Assembly (NCBI GenBank): GCA_905235045.1
Contig: CAJOJO010000005.1
Location: 1-33,104, forward strand
Length of the DNA stretch: 33,104 nucleotides
From: an uncultured Bacilli bacterium
GTDB taxonomy: Bacteria; Bacillota_I; Bacilli_A; RF39; UBA660
Reading direction: 5' to 3'
Below are positions 1 through 9,548 of this stretch, in pieces (position 1 is the first letter of the stretch; each line of letters opens with the position of its first letter). A program made the position numbers and the translations under genes. Below the pieces are notes generated by a model that had not been told where the DNA came from, made no database searches, and worked only from the letters and a program-made list of their open reading frames with translations.

Positions 1-111
1 AATGGTGGAGCTGGTAACGGAAGTAGTGGCTGTGGTGTTGGAGGAGCTGGTGGTGATGGTTCTATCACAATTGGTTCTATTAAAACCGGAACATTTGTAA
101 TTAATTCATAA
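1..111 (+). CDS. C-terminal end of a Gly-rich protein (partial, 5' truncated by window)
   Basis: Frame 1 reads NGGAGNGSSGCGVGGAGGDGSITIGSIKTGTFVINS* with stop at 109-111, followed by an intrinsic terminator. Confidence 0.7.
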   Translation, partial: NGGAGNGSSGCGVGGAGGDGSITIGSIKTGTFVINS

Positions 112-139
112 AGTTATAGTTTATCTATAACTTTTTTCT
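111..139 (+). terminator. intrinsic terminator
   Basis: AAGTTATAG-TTTAT-CTATAACTT followed by a T-rich tract. Confidence 0.75.
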
Positions 140-220
140 TTTTTTTCTTAAAAACTATTTTATTTTATAAATATATGTGTTAAAATTAATGTAGTGTGAA
201 TAAAAGGTAGGAGGCATAAA

Positions 221-631
221 ATGGGATTACTAAAGAAAATACTTTCTAATGATGAAGATGTATTAAATGATAATTTAAATGGTGATGAATATTATGATTT
301 AAAACCAGAAGAAGCTTTAGAAGCAAATGATGGTCAAACACAAATGATCTTAATTGAACCAAGAGCTTATTCTGAAGCCCAACAAATAGCTGATCATTTA
401 AAAATGCGTAATACTGTTTTAGTTAATCTAAAAAGAGTAACAAGTGACCAAGCAAAAAGAATTATTGATTTCTTAGCTGGTACTATTTATGCTATTAACG
501 GTGATTTGCAAAAAGTTGGTGGCGGAATATTCTTATGTACACCAAATAACATAAATATTCAAGGTAAAATTACTGAAGAAACAGATGGTAAAGATATTCA
601 TGATAATAATGATTTAAATATTGAATGGTAA
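221..631 (+). CDS. sepF: cell division protein SepF
   Basis: MGLLKKILSNDED..., core 'IEPRAYSEAQQIADHLKMRNTVLVNLKRVTSDQAKRIIDFLAGTIYAINGDLQKVGGGIFLCTPNNI' is characteristic of SepF; RBS aggagg upstream. Confidence 0.93.
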   Translation: MGLLKKILSNDEDVLNDNLNGDEYYDLKPEEALEANDGQTQMILIEPRAYSEAQQIADHLKMRNTVLVNLKRVTSDQAKRIIDFLAGTIYAINGDLQKVGGGIFLCTPNNINIQGKITEETDGKDIHDNNDLNIEW

Positions 632-662
632 AAAAACGACATAGTCGACGAGGTGAAAAGGT

Positions 663-1121
663 ATGGAAAAATTTAGCCGTACAGTTAGAGGTTATGATCC
701 AGATGAAGTTAATGCTTTCTTAGATAAAGTTATTAATCAAGTTGAAGCAATGGTTAATGAGATTAATGATAAAGATCGTAAGATTAAAGAACTTCAAGAA
801 CAAATAGAAGATAATAACGGCTTAAAAGATAAATTAGAACAATATGAGCGTATGGAAGAAACACTTAATAAAGCTATTTTAATGGCTCAAAAAACAAGTG
901 AACAAATTAAAGTAAATGCTCATAAAGAATCAGAAACAGTTATCGAAGATGCTAAAAGAAATGCTAATCGTATTATAAATGAAGCATTACTAAAAGCTGA
1001 AAAAATCGAAAACGAATCTAATTTATTAAAACGTAATACCACAATATTTAAAAAACGCGTAAGAGAAATTATTGAAGCACAACTAGAAATAGTTGATGAA
1101 TTAAATGAAATAGAAATATAA
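663..1121 (+). CDS. divIVA: DivIVA-domain cell division/polarity protein (short N-terminus)
   Basis: 'VRGYDPDEVNAFLDKVINQVE' DivIVA motif followed by a coiled coil; adjacent to sepF. Confidence 0.88.
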   Translation: MEKFSRTVRGYDPDEVNAFLDKVINQVEAMVNEINDKDRKIKELQEQIEDNNGLKDKLEQYERMEETLNKAILMAQKTSEQIKVNAHKESETVIEDAKRNANRIINEALLKAEKIENESNLLKRNTTIFKKRVREIIEAQLEIVDELNEIEI

Positions 1122-1146
1122 AAACTAAGAAATTAGTTTTTTTTTG
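1121..1146 (+). terminator. intrinsic terminator after divIVA
   Basis: AAAACTAA-GAAA-TTAGTTTT followed by T tract. Confidence 0.8.
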
Positions 1147-1222
1147 TAAACATTTGTCAATTTAACAATTATTCTAAATAATTAAAAATAATAAGTGTTA
1201 TAATAAAATAGAGGTGGTATAG

Positions 1223-2458
1223 ATGAATACAAAAATAAAAGATGTAAAAGCAAGAGAAATATTAGATTCTCGTGGTAATCCAACAGTCGAAGTGGATGTT
1301 ATTTTAGAAAATGGTATTATGGGAAGAGCTAGTGTACCTAGTGGTGCTTCTACAGGTTCTAGAGAAGCATTAGAATTAAGAGATAATAATTCTACTAGAT
1401 ATATGGGTAAAGGTGTCTTAAAAGCAGTTAATAACGTTAATACTGATTTACGTAATTTAGTAATCGGTATGGATGCTTTAAATCAAAAAGAAATTGATTA
1501 TGCAATGATAAATTTAGATGGAACAAAAACAAAAGAAAAATATGGCGCTAATGCGATATTAGGCATTTCAATGGCCGTATTAAAAGCAGCTAGTAAATCT
1601 TTAAATAAACCACTATATGAATACGTTGGAACTGGTAAAACATTACCAATACCAATGATGAATATTATGAATGGTGGAGCTCATGCTGATAATAAACTAG
1701 ATTTTCAAGAATTTATGATTATTCCAAATAGAGATACAGTAAAAGAACGAATTAGAGTTGGTTCAGAAGTATTTCATAATTTAAAAAAAGTTTTAAATGA
1801 AAAAGGTTTATCTACTGGTGTTGGTGATGAAGGTGGTTTTGCTCCTAACTTAGAAAGTAATAGTGAGGCTTTTGAATTAATTGTTGAAGCAATAAAAAGA
1901 GCCGGTTATGTACCAGGTGTTGATGTTAATTTAGGAATTGATGTTGCAGCATCTGAATTTTATCAAGATGATAAATATAATTTAGTAGGAGAAAATAGAA
2001 TATTAACAACTGATGAATTAATTGATTTTTATGTTGAATTAGTTGATAAATATCCAATTATTACGATTGAAGATCCAGTTGATGAAAATGACTGGGGAGG
2101 ATTCCAAAAAATAACAGAAAAATTGGGTAATAAAATTCAATTAGTTGGTGATGATTTATTTGTAACAAATAAAGAATATTTACAAAAGGGAATTGATATG
2201 CATGCTGGTAATGCCATATTAATTAAAGTTAACCAAATAGGAACAATTACCGAAACAATTGAAACAATAGCTCTAGCAAAACAAAACAATTATAAAACAA
2301 TAATTTCCCATCGCTCAGGTGAAACCGAAGATACAACAATTGCTTCTTTAGCTGTTGGTCTTAATCTAGGACAAATAAAAACCGGCTCTATGTCAAGAAC
2401 CGATCGTATTTGTAAATATAATGAATTAATTAGAATTGAAGAAAGCTTACTTAACTAA
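1223..2458 (+). CDS. eno: enolase
   Basis: '[17 protein letters not shown]', '[15 protein letters not shown]', 'GDDLFVTN', '[10 protein letters not shown]' motifs. Confidence 0.98.
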   Translation: MNTKIKDVKAREILDSRGNPTVEVDVILENGIMGRASVPSGASTGSREALELRDNNSTRYMGKGVLKAVNNVNTDLRNLVIGMDALNQKEIDYAMINLDGTKTKEKYGANAILGISMAVLKAASKSLNKPLYEYVGTGKTLPIPMMNIMNGGAHADNKLDFQEFMIIPNRDTVKERIRVGSEVFHNLKKVLNEKGLSTGVGDEGGFAPNLESNSEAFELIVEAIKRAGYVPGVDVNLGIDVAASEFYQDDKYNLVGENRILTTDELIDFYVELVDKYPIITIEDPVDENDWGGFQKITEKLGNKIQLVGDDLFVTNKEYLQKGIDMHAGNAILIKVNQIGTITETIETIALAKQNNYKTIISHRSGETEDTTIASLAVGLNLGQIKTGSMSRTDRICKYNELIRIEESLLN

Positions 2459-2466
2459 GCTTTTTT
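2443..2466 (+). terminator. terminator shared by eno and the convergent minus-strand gene
   Basis: AAGCTTA-CTTAAC-TAAGCTT followed by T run; lies inside the convergent 3' overlap. Confidence 0.65.
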
Positions 2467-2806
2467 GTGTATTAAATAAGCGGTAGTCATTTAAAAGTTC
2501 ATGAATTAGTTTTGACTCTTCTAGTTCAATCTTATTAAAAACTTCATTGATTTGCTTTGAATTCATAGTTATAAAAATGGAATTATCACTTTTTATATAC
2601 ATTATTTTTTCTTCATGTAGTAAATTAGCTATATCATCAACTAATTGATTAGAAATCTTCTTTTCATTAAAATCATAGTCACTTAATAAAGAACTATATT
2701 TTTCATCTTCTTTAAAATGAATTAAAGCATCGGTAAAATGTTCTAATTGAAGCTCTTTAATTGAATGAAGTGCACAATGAGAACAAATATTTTCTAATAA
2801 TGACAT
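2447..2806 (-). CDS. hypothetical small protein (119 aa)
   Basis: RBS aaaggaagtgataat before ATG; consensus promoter upstream (TTGACA-17-TATAAT on the minus strand). Confidence 0.75.
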   Translation of the reverse strand: MSLLENICSHCALHSIKELQLEHFTDALIHFKEDEKYSSLLSDYDFNEKKISNQLVDDIANLLHEEKIMYIKSDNSIFITMNSKQINEVFNKIELEESKLIHELLNDYRLFNTQKSLVK

Positions 2807-2829
2807 ATTATCACTTCCTTTAAGGTGCT

Positions 2830-2858
2830 ATTATAAATTGTTTATCTTATTTTGTCAA
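2830..2858 (-). promoter_or_regulatory. sigma-A type promoter for the 119-aa minus-strand gene
   Basis: Minus strand reads TTGACA-N17-TATAAT. Confidence 0.8.
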
Positions 2859-2904
2859 CATATGACTTGATTTATTAAGCATTTTATAATATACTTATTA
2901 TATA

Positions 2905-3098
2905 AAAACAGTGAAGAAGAGTAGTAATAAAGGATATTTATCTAGAGAGAAAGTGGTTGGTGAAAACTTTTAAATAGAATTTATGAACTTGCTTTGGAGT
3001 TTGAACCGTGTATTCGCGTTAAGAATTAAAGCATAAGGCATTATGGAAATAAGGTGGTACAGCGTTTATGACGCCCTTATAATTGATGCTTTTTTTTT
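2905..3098 (+). promoter_or_regulatory. T-box riboswitch leader, predicted tRNA-Leu (specifier CUU)
   Basis: Specifier context gaaCTTgctttggagt (CTT at 2988-2990); T-box aaggtggtacagcg at 3051-3064; antiterminator pairing ATAAGG...GCGT/ACGC...CCTTAT; T run before a downstream RBS; upstream of leuS. Confidence 0.88.
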
Positions 3099-3108
3099 GG
3101 AGGTAAAT

Positions 3109-3450
3109 ATGAAATATTTTCTTATTTGGTTAATTGTTTTTGTTGCAATTTATTTATTATATTTATTATTTGTTATATTACGAAAAAAGAAATTAGCAAA
3201 ATTTAAAAATAATACTTACGTTAAATATTTAGCAAAAGTATATAAATTAGATATAAAGAAAATAAATACAAAAAAACTAGCGCATTTAATTGCTTTAGCT
3301 AATTCATTTATAATCGCTACAACATTTACGATTATCTTAGGAATTAAAAACTATTTATTAATGGTTTTCTTAACAATAATAATTATCATACCACTTTCTT
3401 TACTGGTATATCATGTAATAGGACAAATTCTAAAAAAAGGAGTGAAATAA
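3109..3450 (+). CDS. small membrane protein (113 aa) between Leu T-box and leuS
   Basis: ATG at 3109 preceded by ggaggtaaat; two or more hydrophobic TM segments. The ORF-track start at 3043 lies inside the T-box antiterminator and is not credible. Confidence 0.8.
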   Translation: MKYFLIWLIVFVAIYLLYLLFVILRKKKLAKFKNNTYVKYLAKVYKLDIKKINTKKLAHLIALANSFIIATTFTIILGIKNYLLMVFLTIIIIIPLSLLVYHVIGQILKKGVK

Positions 3451-3451
3451 A

Positions 3452-5857
3452 ATGAATCATAAAGAGATAGAAAAAAAATGGCAAGAATATTGGGATAAAA
3501 ATAAGACTTTTGAAGCAAAAAATGGTGAAAATAAAAAAACATTTTATGATTTGGTAGAATTTCCATATCCATCTGGAGCTGGTCTTCATGTTGGCCATGT
3601 TAGAGGTTATACAGCCCAAGATGTAATTGCTCGTATTAAAAGAATGCAAGGGTATAATGTGCTATATCCAATGGGATGGGATGCCTTTGGAGCACCAGCT
3701 GAACAATACGCAATAAAAAATCATATTCATCCTAAAGAAGCTGTTAAAGAAAATATTAAAACATTTAAAGGCCAAATGAAATCACTAGGATTCTCATTTG
3801 ATTGGTCAAGAGAATTTTCAACAACTGATCCAGAATATTATAAATGGACACAATGGCAATTCTTACAATTTTATAAACATGGTATGGCTTATAAAGATAC
3901 TATTCCGGTAAATTGGTGTCCAAACTGTAAAACAGTTCTTTCAAATGAAGATGCTGCTGGTGGTGTTTGTGAAAGATGTGGCGCTCAAGTAGAACAAAAA
4001 GAAAAATCACAATGGATGCTTAGAATGAGTGATTATGCCGAAGATTTACTTAATGGCCTTGAGGATACTAATTTTGCTGATCGAGTAAAATTAGGTCAAA
4101 TTAATTGGATTGGTAAATCTACAGGTGTAGAAGTTGATGTTGATATAGTTGGTGGTGGTAAATTTAGTATTTTTACTACTTGTATTGAAACAATCTACGG
4201 AATCACATTCTTTGTAATTGCACCAGATGGAAAATTAATCAAAGAATTAATGCCAAGAATTGAAAACAAAGAAGAAGTAGAAGCTTATATTAAAGAAACC
4301 GCACTAAAATCTAATATGGATAGAACTGAATTAAATAAAGGTAAAACAGGATGCGAAGTAAAAGGTATTAAAGCAATTAATCCGATTAATAATAAAGAAG
4401 TACCAATTTTTTTAGGTGACTTTGTTTTAGGTGATTATGGTACTGGAGCAGTTATGGCAGTACCAAGTCATGATGAACGTGACTTTGAATATGCTAAAGA
4501 ACACAATTTAGAAATGATTGAAGTAATTAGTGGCGGAGATACTAAAGACCATGCTTTTGAAAAACACGATTATTTAGGAAAAGGATGTAAATTAATTAAC
4601 TCAGAAGAATTTACTGGTTTGACAGTAGAAGAAGCTAAAGAAGCTATAACTGATAAACTAGAAAAAATGGGTATTGCTAGACGTGTAAATAACTATAAAA
4701 TGAGAGATTGGATTTTCTCAAGACAAAGATTCTGGGGTGAACCAATACCAATGGTTAATTGTCCTGAATGTGGTTGGGTTCCGGTACCAGAAAACGAATT
4801 ACCACTATTACTTCCTGATGTAGCAGAATATGAACCAACAGATACAGGTGAATCACCATTAGCAAAAATTGATTCATTCGTTAATTGTAAATGCCCTAAG
4901 TGTGGAAAAGATGCTAAAAGAGAAACTGATACAATGCCTAACTGGGCTGGTTCATCATGGTATTTCTTAAGATATATGGATCCACATAATAATCAAGAAT
5001 TTGCTTCAATGGAAGCAATGAAATACTGGAATAAAGTGGATTGGTATAATGGTGGTATGGAGCACACAGCTCGTCACTTATTATATGCTAGATTCTGGGT
5101 ACAATTCTTATATAATATTGGTTTAGTACCTAATAAAGAAATGATTTGGACTCGTGTATCACATGGTATGATATTAGGCGCAAATAACGAAAAAATGTCT
5201 AAATCAAAAGGTAATGTTGTTAATCCTGATGATATAGTAAATGAATTTGGTGCTGATACATTAAGAGTTTACGAAATGTTTATTGGTGATTATCGTGAAG
5301 ATGCTCCATGGAATACTGATTCTTTAAAAGGTTGCGATCGTTTCTTAAAAAGAATAGAAAGAATTGGTGAAAAATTAAACGATAAACAAGGATATACAGA
5401 CTCTATCTTAGTAAATAAAACAATTAAAAAAGTAACGGAAGATAACTTATCAATGAAATATAATACGGCAATATCAGCTTTAATGATTATGTTAAATGAA
5501 TATGAAAAATATGATTCCATTACTAAAGATGATTATCGTATATTATTAACTTTACTTAATCCAACTGCCCCTCATATTACGGAAGAACTAAATGAAATTT
5601 ATCATTTAGGAAAACCAATATGTGAAAGTAGTTGGCCAATAGTTGATGAATCTAAACTAGTTGATGATACATTTACAATGATTGTTCAAGTTAATGGTAA
5701 AGTAAGAGGTAAAATTGAAGTTAGTAGTAATGCTAGTAAAGAAGAAATGGAACATCTTGCTAGGGAAATAGAAAATGTAAAAGTATTTACAGAAGGAAAA
5801 GAAATAGTTAAAATAATAACTGTTCCTAAAAAACTAGTTAATATAGTTGTTAAATAA
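3452..5857 (+). CDS. leuS: leucyl-tRNA synthetase
   Basis: 'FPYPSGAGLHVGHVRGYTAQDVIAR' (HIGH region) and 'KMSKSKGNVVNPDDIV' (KMSKS); downstream of Leu T-box. Confidence 0.98.
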   Translation: MNHKEIEKKWQEYWDKNKTFEAKNGENKKTFYDLVEFPYPSGAGLHVGHVRGYTAQDVIARIKRMQGYNVLYPMGWDAFGAPAEQYAIKNHIHPKEAVKENIKTFKGQMKSLGFSFDWSREFSTTDPEYYKWTQWQFLQFYKHGMAYKDTIPVNWCPNCKTVLSNEDAAGGVCERCGAQVEQKEKSQWMLRMSDYAEDLLNGLEDTNFADRVKLGQINWIGKSTGVEVDVDIVGGGKFSIFTTCIETIYGITFFVIAPDGKLIKELMPRIENKEEVEAYIKETALKSNMDRTELNKGKTGCEVKGIKAINPINNKEVPIFLGDFVLGDYGTGAVMAVPSHDERDFEYAKEHNLEMIEVISGGDTKDHAFEKHDYLGKGCKLINSEEFTGLTVEEAKEAITDKLEKMGIARRVNNYKMRDWIFSRQRFWGEPIPMVNCPECGWVPVPENELPLLLPDVAEYEPTDTGESPLAKIDSFVNCKCPKCGKDAKRETDTMPNWAGSSWYFLRYMDPHNNQEFASMEAMKYWNKVDWYNGGMEHTARHLLYARFWVQFLYNIGLVPNKEMIWTRVSHGMILGANNEKMSKSKGNVVNPDDIVNEFGADTLRVYEMFIGDYREDAPWNTDSLKGCDRFLKRIERIGEKLNDKQGYTDSILVNKTIKKVTEDNLSMKYNTAISALMIMLNEYEKYDSITKDDYRILLTLLNPTAPHITEELNEIYHLGKPICESSWPIVDESKLVDDTFTMIVQVNGKVRGKIEVSSNASKEEMEHLAREIENVKVFTEGKEIVKIITVPKKLVNIVVK

Positions 5858-5885
5858 AAGATTTCTTAAAAGAAATCTTTTATTA
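5856..5885 (+). terminator. intrinsic terminator after leuS
   Basis: AAAGATTTC-TTAAAA-GAAATCTTTT. Confidence 0.8.
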
Positions 5886-5888
5886 TAG

Positions 5889-5917
5889 TTGATTTTTTTT
5901 AAAATAATAAGTATAAT
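5889..5917 (+). promoter_or_regulatory. promoter for Val T-box transcript
   Basis: TTGATT-N17-TATAAT. Confidence 0.65.
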
Positions 5918-5924
5918 TAAATAA

Positions 5925-6136
5925 ATACAAAGAACAAGAGGAGTAATGTTATTTAGTCTTATAGAGAGTTAGTGGAAGGTGTAAACTAATAGATAAATAA
6001 TATGAAGGTAGCTTGGGAGTAGTATATCTGAAATAGTAGTAGGATATAATGTTTGTCGCATTAAGACATTAAGGTAGTTATAACTATAAATTAAGGTGGT
6101 ACCACGTATACTACGTCCTTATATTAAGGACGTTTT
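5925..6136 (+). promoter_or_regulatory. T-box riboswitch leader, predicted tRNA-Val (specifier GUA)
   Basis: Specifier context gaagGTAgcttgggagt (GTA at 6008-6010); T-box aaggtggtaccacg at 6093-6106; terminator acgtccttatattaaggacgttttttt. Confidence 0.92.
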
Positions 6137-6156
6137 TTTATGAAAGGATTGTTTAT

Positions 6157-6855
6157 ATGTATATCGATGAATTTAATAAATATGCAAAAACATTTGATTT
6201 AACAATAAAACAAATTATATATAAATATCATCATAGTTTTCGAGTAATGGAAATAGCTAAAGAAATTGCTTTAAGTTTAAATCTAAATAAAGAAGAAATT
6301 GAATTAGCTACTATTTGTGGATTATTTCATGATATTGGAAGATTTAGACAATGGACCGAATATGAAACATATAGAGATCAAGATTCAATTGATCATGGTG
6401 ATTTAGGATCTGAAATACTAAAAGATTTTTTAAATAATTATAAAGATAAAGATATTGTTATAAAAGCAACTAAATATCATAATAAATATGGTGTACCTGA
6501 ATTAGATGAAAGAACCACATTATTTTGTAATATCGTTAGAGATGCTGATAAACTAGATATTATGAGAGAACAAACTAATGAAATATATCAAAAAGAAATT
6601 ATTTTAAAACCGGAATTATTAACTGATATTGATAATAAAATAATATGCCAAAATAAAAACATTGAAAATGAAGTAGATACAATTATTCGAGAATTATCTT
6701 GGGTTTTTGATTTAAACTTTAAATATTCATTTAAATTTTTAAAAGATAAAAAAATAATAGAAAATAAATTAAATCTATTAAAAATATATGGTGAAACCGA
6801 AGAAATAAAAAAACTAGAAACAACTATTAATAATGAAATAGAAAAGAGGTTATAA
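6157..6855 (+). CDS. HD-domain phosphohydrolase
   Basis: 'HSFRVMEIAKEIA', 'GLFHDIGRF', 'DHGDLGSEIL', 'RDADKLDIM' HD-superfamily motifs. Confidence 0.88.
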   Translation: MYIDEFNKYAKTFDLTIKQIIYKYHHSFRVMEIAKEIALSLNLNKEEIELATICGLFHDIGRFRQWTEYETYRDQDSIDHGDLGSEILKDFLNNYKDKDIVIKATKYHNKYGVPELDERTTLFCNIVRDADKLDIMREQTNEIYQKEIILKPELLTDIDNKIICQNKNIENEVDTIIRELSWVFDLNFKYSFKFLKDKKIIENKLNLLKIYGETEEIKKLETTINNEIEKRL

Positions 6856-6856
6856 T

Positions 6857-9385
6857 ATGTTAGATACAAAATATAATCATAAAGAAGTAGAAAAAGATAA
6901 ATATGATAAATGGTTAAAAAAGGATTATTTTAAATGTGATGAAACAAGTAATAAAGAACCATTTTGTATTGTTTTACCACCACCTAATGTAACTGGTGTT
7001 CTGCACTTAGGTCATGCTTGGGATGTAACTTTACAAGATATTATCATTCGTTTTAAAAAAATGGAAGGATATGATACTTTATGGTTACCTGGTATGGACC
7101 ATGCCGCAATCGCAACTGAAGCTAAAGTAGTAAAAAGATTAAAAGAAAAAGGCATTGATAAATACGAATATGGAAGAGATAAATTTTTAGAGGCTTGTTG
7201 GGATTGGACTCATGAACATGGTGATATAATTCGTAAACAATGGGCTAAAATGGGTATTGCTTTAGATTATACTAAAGAAAGATTTACTTTAGATGATGGA
7301 TTAAGCGAAGCTGTAAGAAAAGTTTTTGTTGACTTCTATAATGAAGGTTTAATCTATCGTGGTGAAAAAATAATTAACTGGGATCCAGTCGCAATGACTG
7401 CTTTATCTAATGAAGAAGTAGTTTATTCTGAAGAAAAATCAGCTTTCTATCATTTAAAATATAAATTAGAAGATAGTGAAGACTATTTAGATGTTGCTAC
7501 AACGCGTCCGGAAACTTTATTTGGTGATACTGCCGTAGCGGTTAATGAAAATGATCCAAGATACCAAAAATACATTGGTAAAAAAGTAATTTTACCGCTT
7601 ATGAATAAAGCTATTCCTGTAATTACCGATGAACATGCTGATATGGAAAAAGGAACCGGTGTAGTTAAAATAACACCTGCTCATGATCCAAACGATTTTG
7701 AAGTAGGTAATCGTCATAATCTAGAAAGAATTGTTATTTTAAATGATGATGCTACTTTAAATGAAAATGTTCCTCATAAATATCAAGGTATGTCTCGTGA
7801 ACAAGCAAGAGATGAAGTACTAAAAGATTTAGAAGAACAAGGACTATTATTAGAAGTAGAACCATTAGTTCATGAAGTTGGTCATAGTGAAAGAACTGGT
7901 GTTATGGTCGAACCAATGATTAAAAAACAATGGTTTGTTAAAATGCGTCCTTTAGCTGATCACGTTTTAGAAGTTCAAGAGAAACAAGATGAAAAAGTTA
8001 ACTTTGTTCCAACACGATACGAAAAAACAATGAATCACTGGATGGAAATTACATATGACTGGTGTATTTCTCGTCAATTGTGGTGGGGACATAGAATTCC
8101 TGCTTGGTATAAAAATGATGAAATTTATGTTGGTATGGAAGCTCCTAAAGAAGATGGATGGGTACAAGATAATGATGTTTTAGATACTTGGTTTTCTAGT
8201 GCTTTATGGCCATTCGCAACTTTAGGTTGGCCAAATAATACTAAATTATTAGAAAAATATTATCCTAATAGTGTTTTAGTAACTGGTTATGACATTATTC
8301 CTTTCTGGGTTAATAGAATGACTTTCCAAGGTGAAAAATTATTAGATAAAAGACCATTTAAAGATTGTTTAATTCATGGTTTAATAAGAGATAAACAAGG
8401 CCGTAAATTTAGTAAATCATTAGGTAACGGAATTGATCCATTTGATATGGTTGAATTATATGGTGCAGATGCTTTAAGATATTACTTAGCTACTGATGTT
8501 GCTCCTGGTACTGATATGCGTTTTGATGAAGAAAAAATTAAATCAACTTGGAATTTTATTAATAAAATTTGGAATGCTTCAAGATTTGTTTTAAGTAATA
8601 TAGAAGACTTAAAAGAAATAAAACTTGATAACTTAAAATCAGAAGATAAATGGATTTTAACTAAATATAATAAAGTCGTAGAAGAAGTAACTAAATTTAT
8701 GGATAAATATGAATTTAATAATGCTGGTTCTTCTATTTATGAATTTACTTGGAATTATTTCTGTGATTATTATATTGAAATGGCTAAATATTCTTTAGAT
8801 AATATATCTACAAAAGAAACATTATGTTATGTATTAACTGGTATTTTAAAATTACTACAACCATTTATGCCATATGTAACAGATGAAATATATAGTATGT
8901 TGCCTATTAAAGATAGTGCAGATATTATGATATCTAGTTATCCAAAATATAATAAAAATTTAGTATTTAATGTAGAAGAAAAATTAATTGATCAAAAACT
9001 AGAATTTATTAAAACTTTTAGAAATATTAAAGCGGAAAATAATATAACTAAAGATATGCAAGTAATGTTTAATAGTGAAGGTGATCATAAATTAGAAATA
9101 AATATGTTAAAAATTAATAACATTATTACTGAGCCATTAAATATTAAGTCATACGAAGTATTAGCTGGTGATATTAAAGCAACAATTTATTTTGAAAAGG
9201 AAGTTACGGAAGAAGATAAAGCTTTAAAAGAAATGCAAATTAAAACTTTGCAAGATTCAATTAAAAGAAGAGAAAATTTACTTAATAATCCTAACTATGT
9301 TAATAAAGCACCTAAGAATATTGTTGATATGGATAGGCAAAAATTAAAAGAAGAACAAGAAAAATTAGCTTCTTTACTAAAATAA
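6857..9385 (+). CDS. valS: valyl-tRNA synthetase
   Basis: 'PPPNVTGVLHLGHAWDVTLQDIIIRFKKMEGYDTLWLPGMDHA', 'GRKFSKSLGNGIDP'. Confidence 0.98.
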   Translation: MLDTKYNHKEVEKDKYDKWLKKDYFKCDETSNKEPFCIVLPPPNVTGVLHLGHAWDVTLQDIIIRFKKMEGYDTLWLPGMDHAAIATEAKVVKRLKEKGIDKYEYGRDKFLEACWDWTHEHGDIIRKQWAKMGIALDYTKERFTLDDGLSEAVRKVFVDFYNEGLIYRGEKIINWDPVAMTALSNEEVVYSEEKSAFYHLKYKLEDSEDYLDVATTRPETLFGDTAVAVNENDPRYQKYIGKKVILPLMNKAIPVITDEHADMEKGTGVVKITPAHDPNDFEVGNRHNLERIVILNDDATLNENVPHKYQGMSREQARDEVLKDLEEQGLLLEVEPLVHEVGHSERTGVMVEPMIKKQWFVKMRPLADHVLEVQEKQDEKVNFVPTRYEKTMNHWMEITYDWCISRQLWWGHRIPAWYKNDEIYVGMEAPKEDGWVQDNDVLDTWFSSALWPFATLGWPNNTKLLEKYYPNSVLVTGYDIIPFWVNRMTFQGEKLLDKRPFKDCLIHGLIRDKQGRKFSKSLGNGIDPFDMVELYGADALRYYLATDVAPGTDMRFDEEKIKSTWNFINKIWNASRFVLSNIEDLKEIKLDNLKSEDKWILTKYNKVVEEVTKFMDKYEFNNAGSSIYEFTWNYFCDYYIEMAKYSLDNISTKETLCYVLTGILKLLQPFMPYVTDEIYSMLPIKDSADIMISSYPKYNKNLVFNVEEKLIDQKLEFIKTFRNIKAENNITKDMQVMFNSEGDHKLEINMLKINNIITEPLNIKSYEVLAGDIKATIYFEKEVTEEDKALKEMQIKTLQDSIKRRENLLNNPNYVNKAPKNIVDMDRQKLKEEQEKLASLLK

Positions 9386-9406
9386 AAGTACTTTAAGTAC
9401 TTTTAT
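9384..9406 (+). terminator. intrinsic terminator after valS
   Basis: AAAAGTAC-TTTAA-GTACTTTT. Confidence 0.75.
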
Positions 9407-9487
9407 TGTATATTTAAATTAAATTAGGCCATATTAAATAAGGAAAAAGTTAACATTTATAAAAAGTGTAAAGTAGATAAAAAAATG

Positions 9488-9517
9488 TTGACTTAATATT
9501 TCTAAATATGGTATATT
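9488..9517 (+). promoter_or_regulatory. promoter of pilin-like gene
   Basis: TTGACT-N18-TATATT followed by AGGAGG RBS. Confidence 0.75.
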
Positions 9518-9548
9518 ATTATTGTAAAATAATAGAGGAGGAAAGAAA

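Noticed and set aside
3043-3108. ORF-track N-terminal extension MEIRWYSVYDALIIDAFFLEVN of the 113-aa membrane protein
   Set aside because: Lies in the T-box antiterminator/terminator; strong RBS ggaggt precedes ATG 3109.
5290-5520. Antisense ORFs within housekeeping genes (also 3386-3649, 6588-6869, 7967-8167, 10115-10396, 11815-12018, 15507-15698, 15753-16019, 19987-20229, 20445-20633, 22557-22757, 25568-25849, 30296-30505)
   Set aside because: Shadow ORFs opposite well-identified genes, no convincing RBS or family resemblance.
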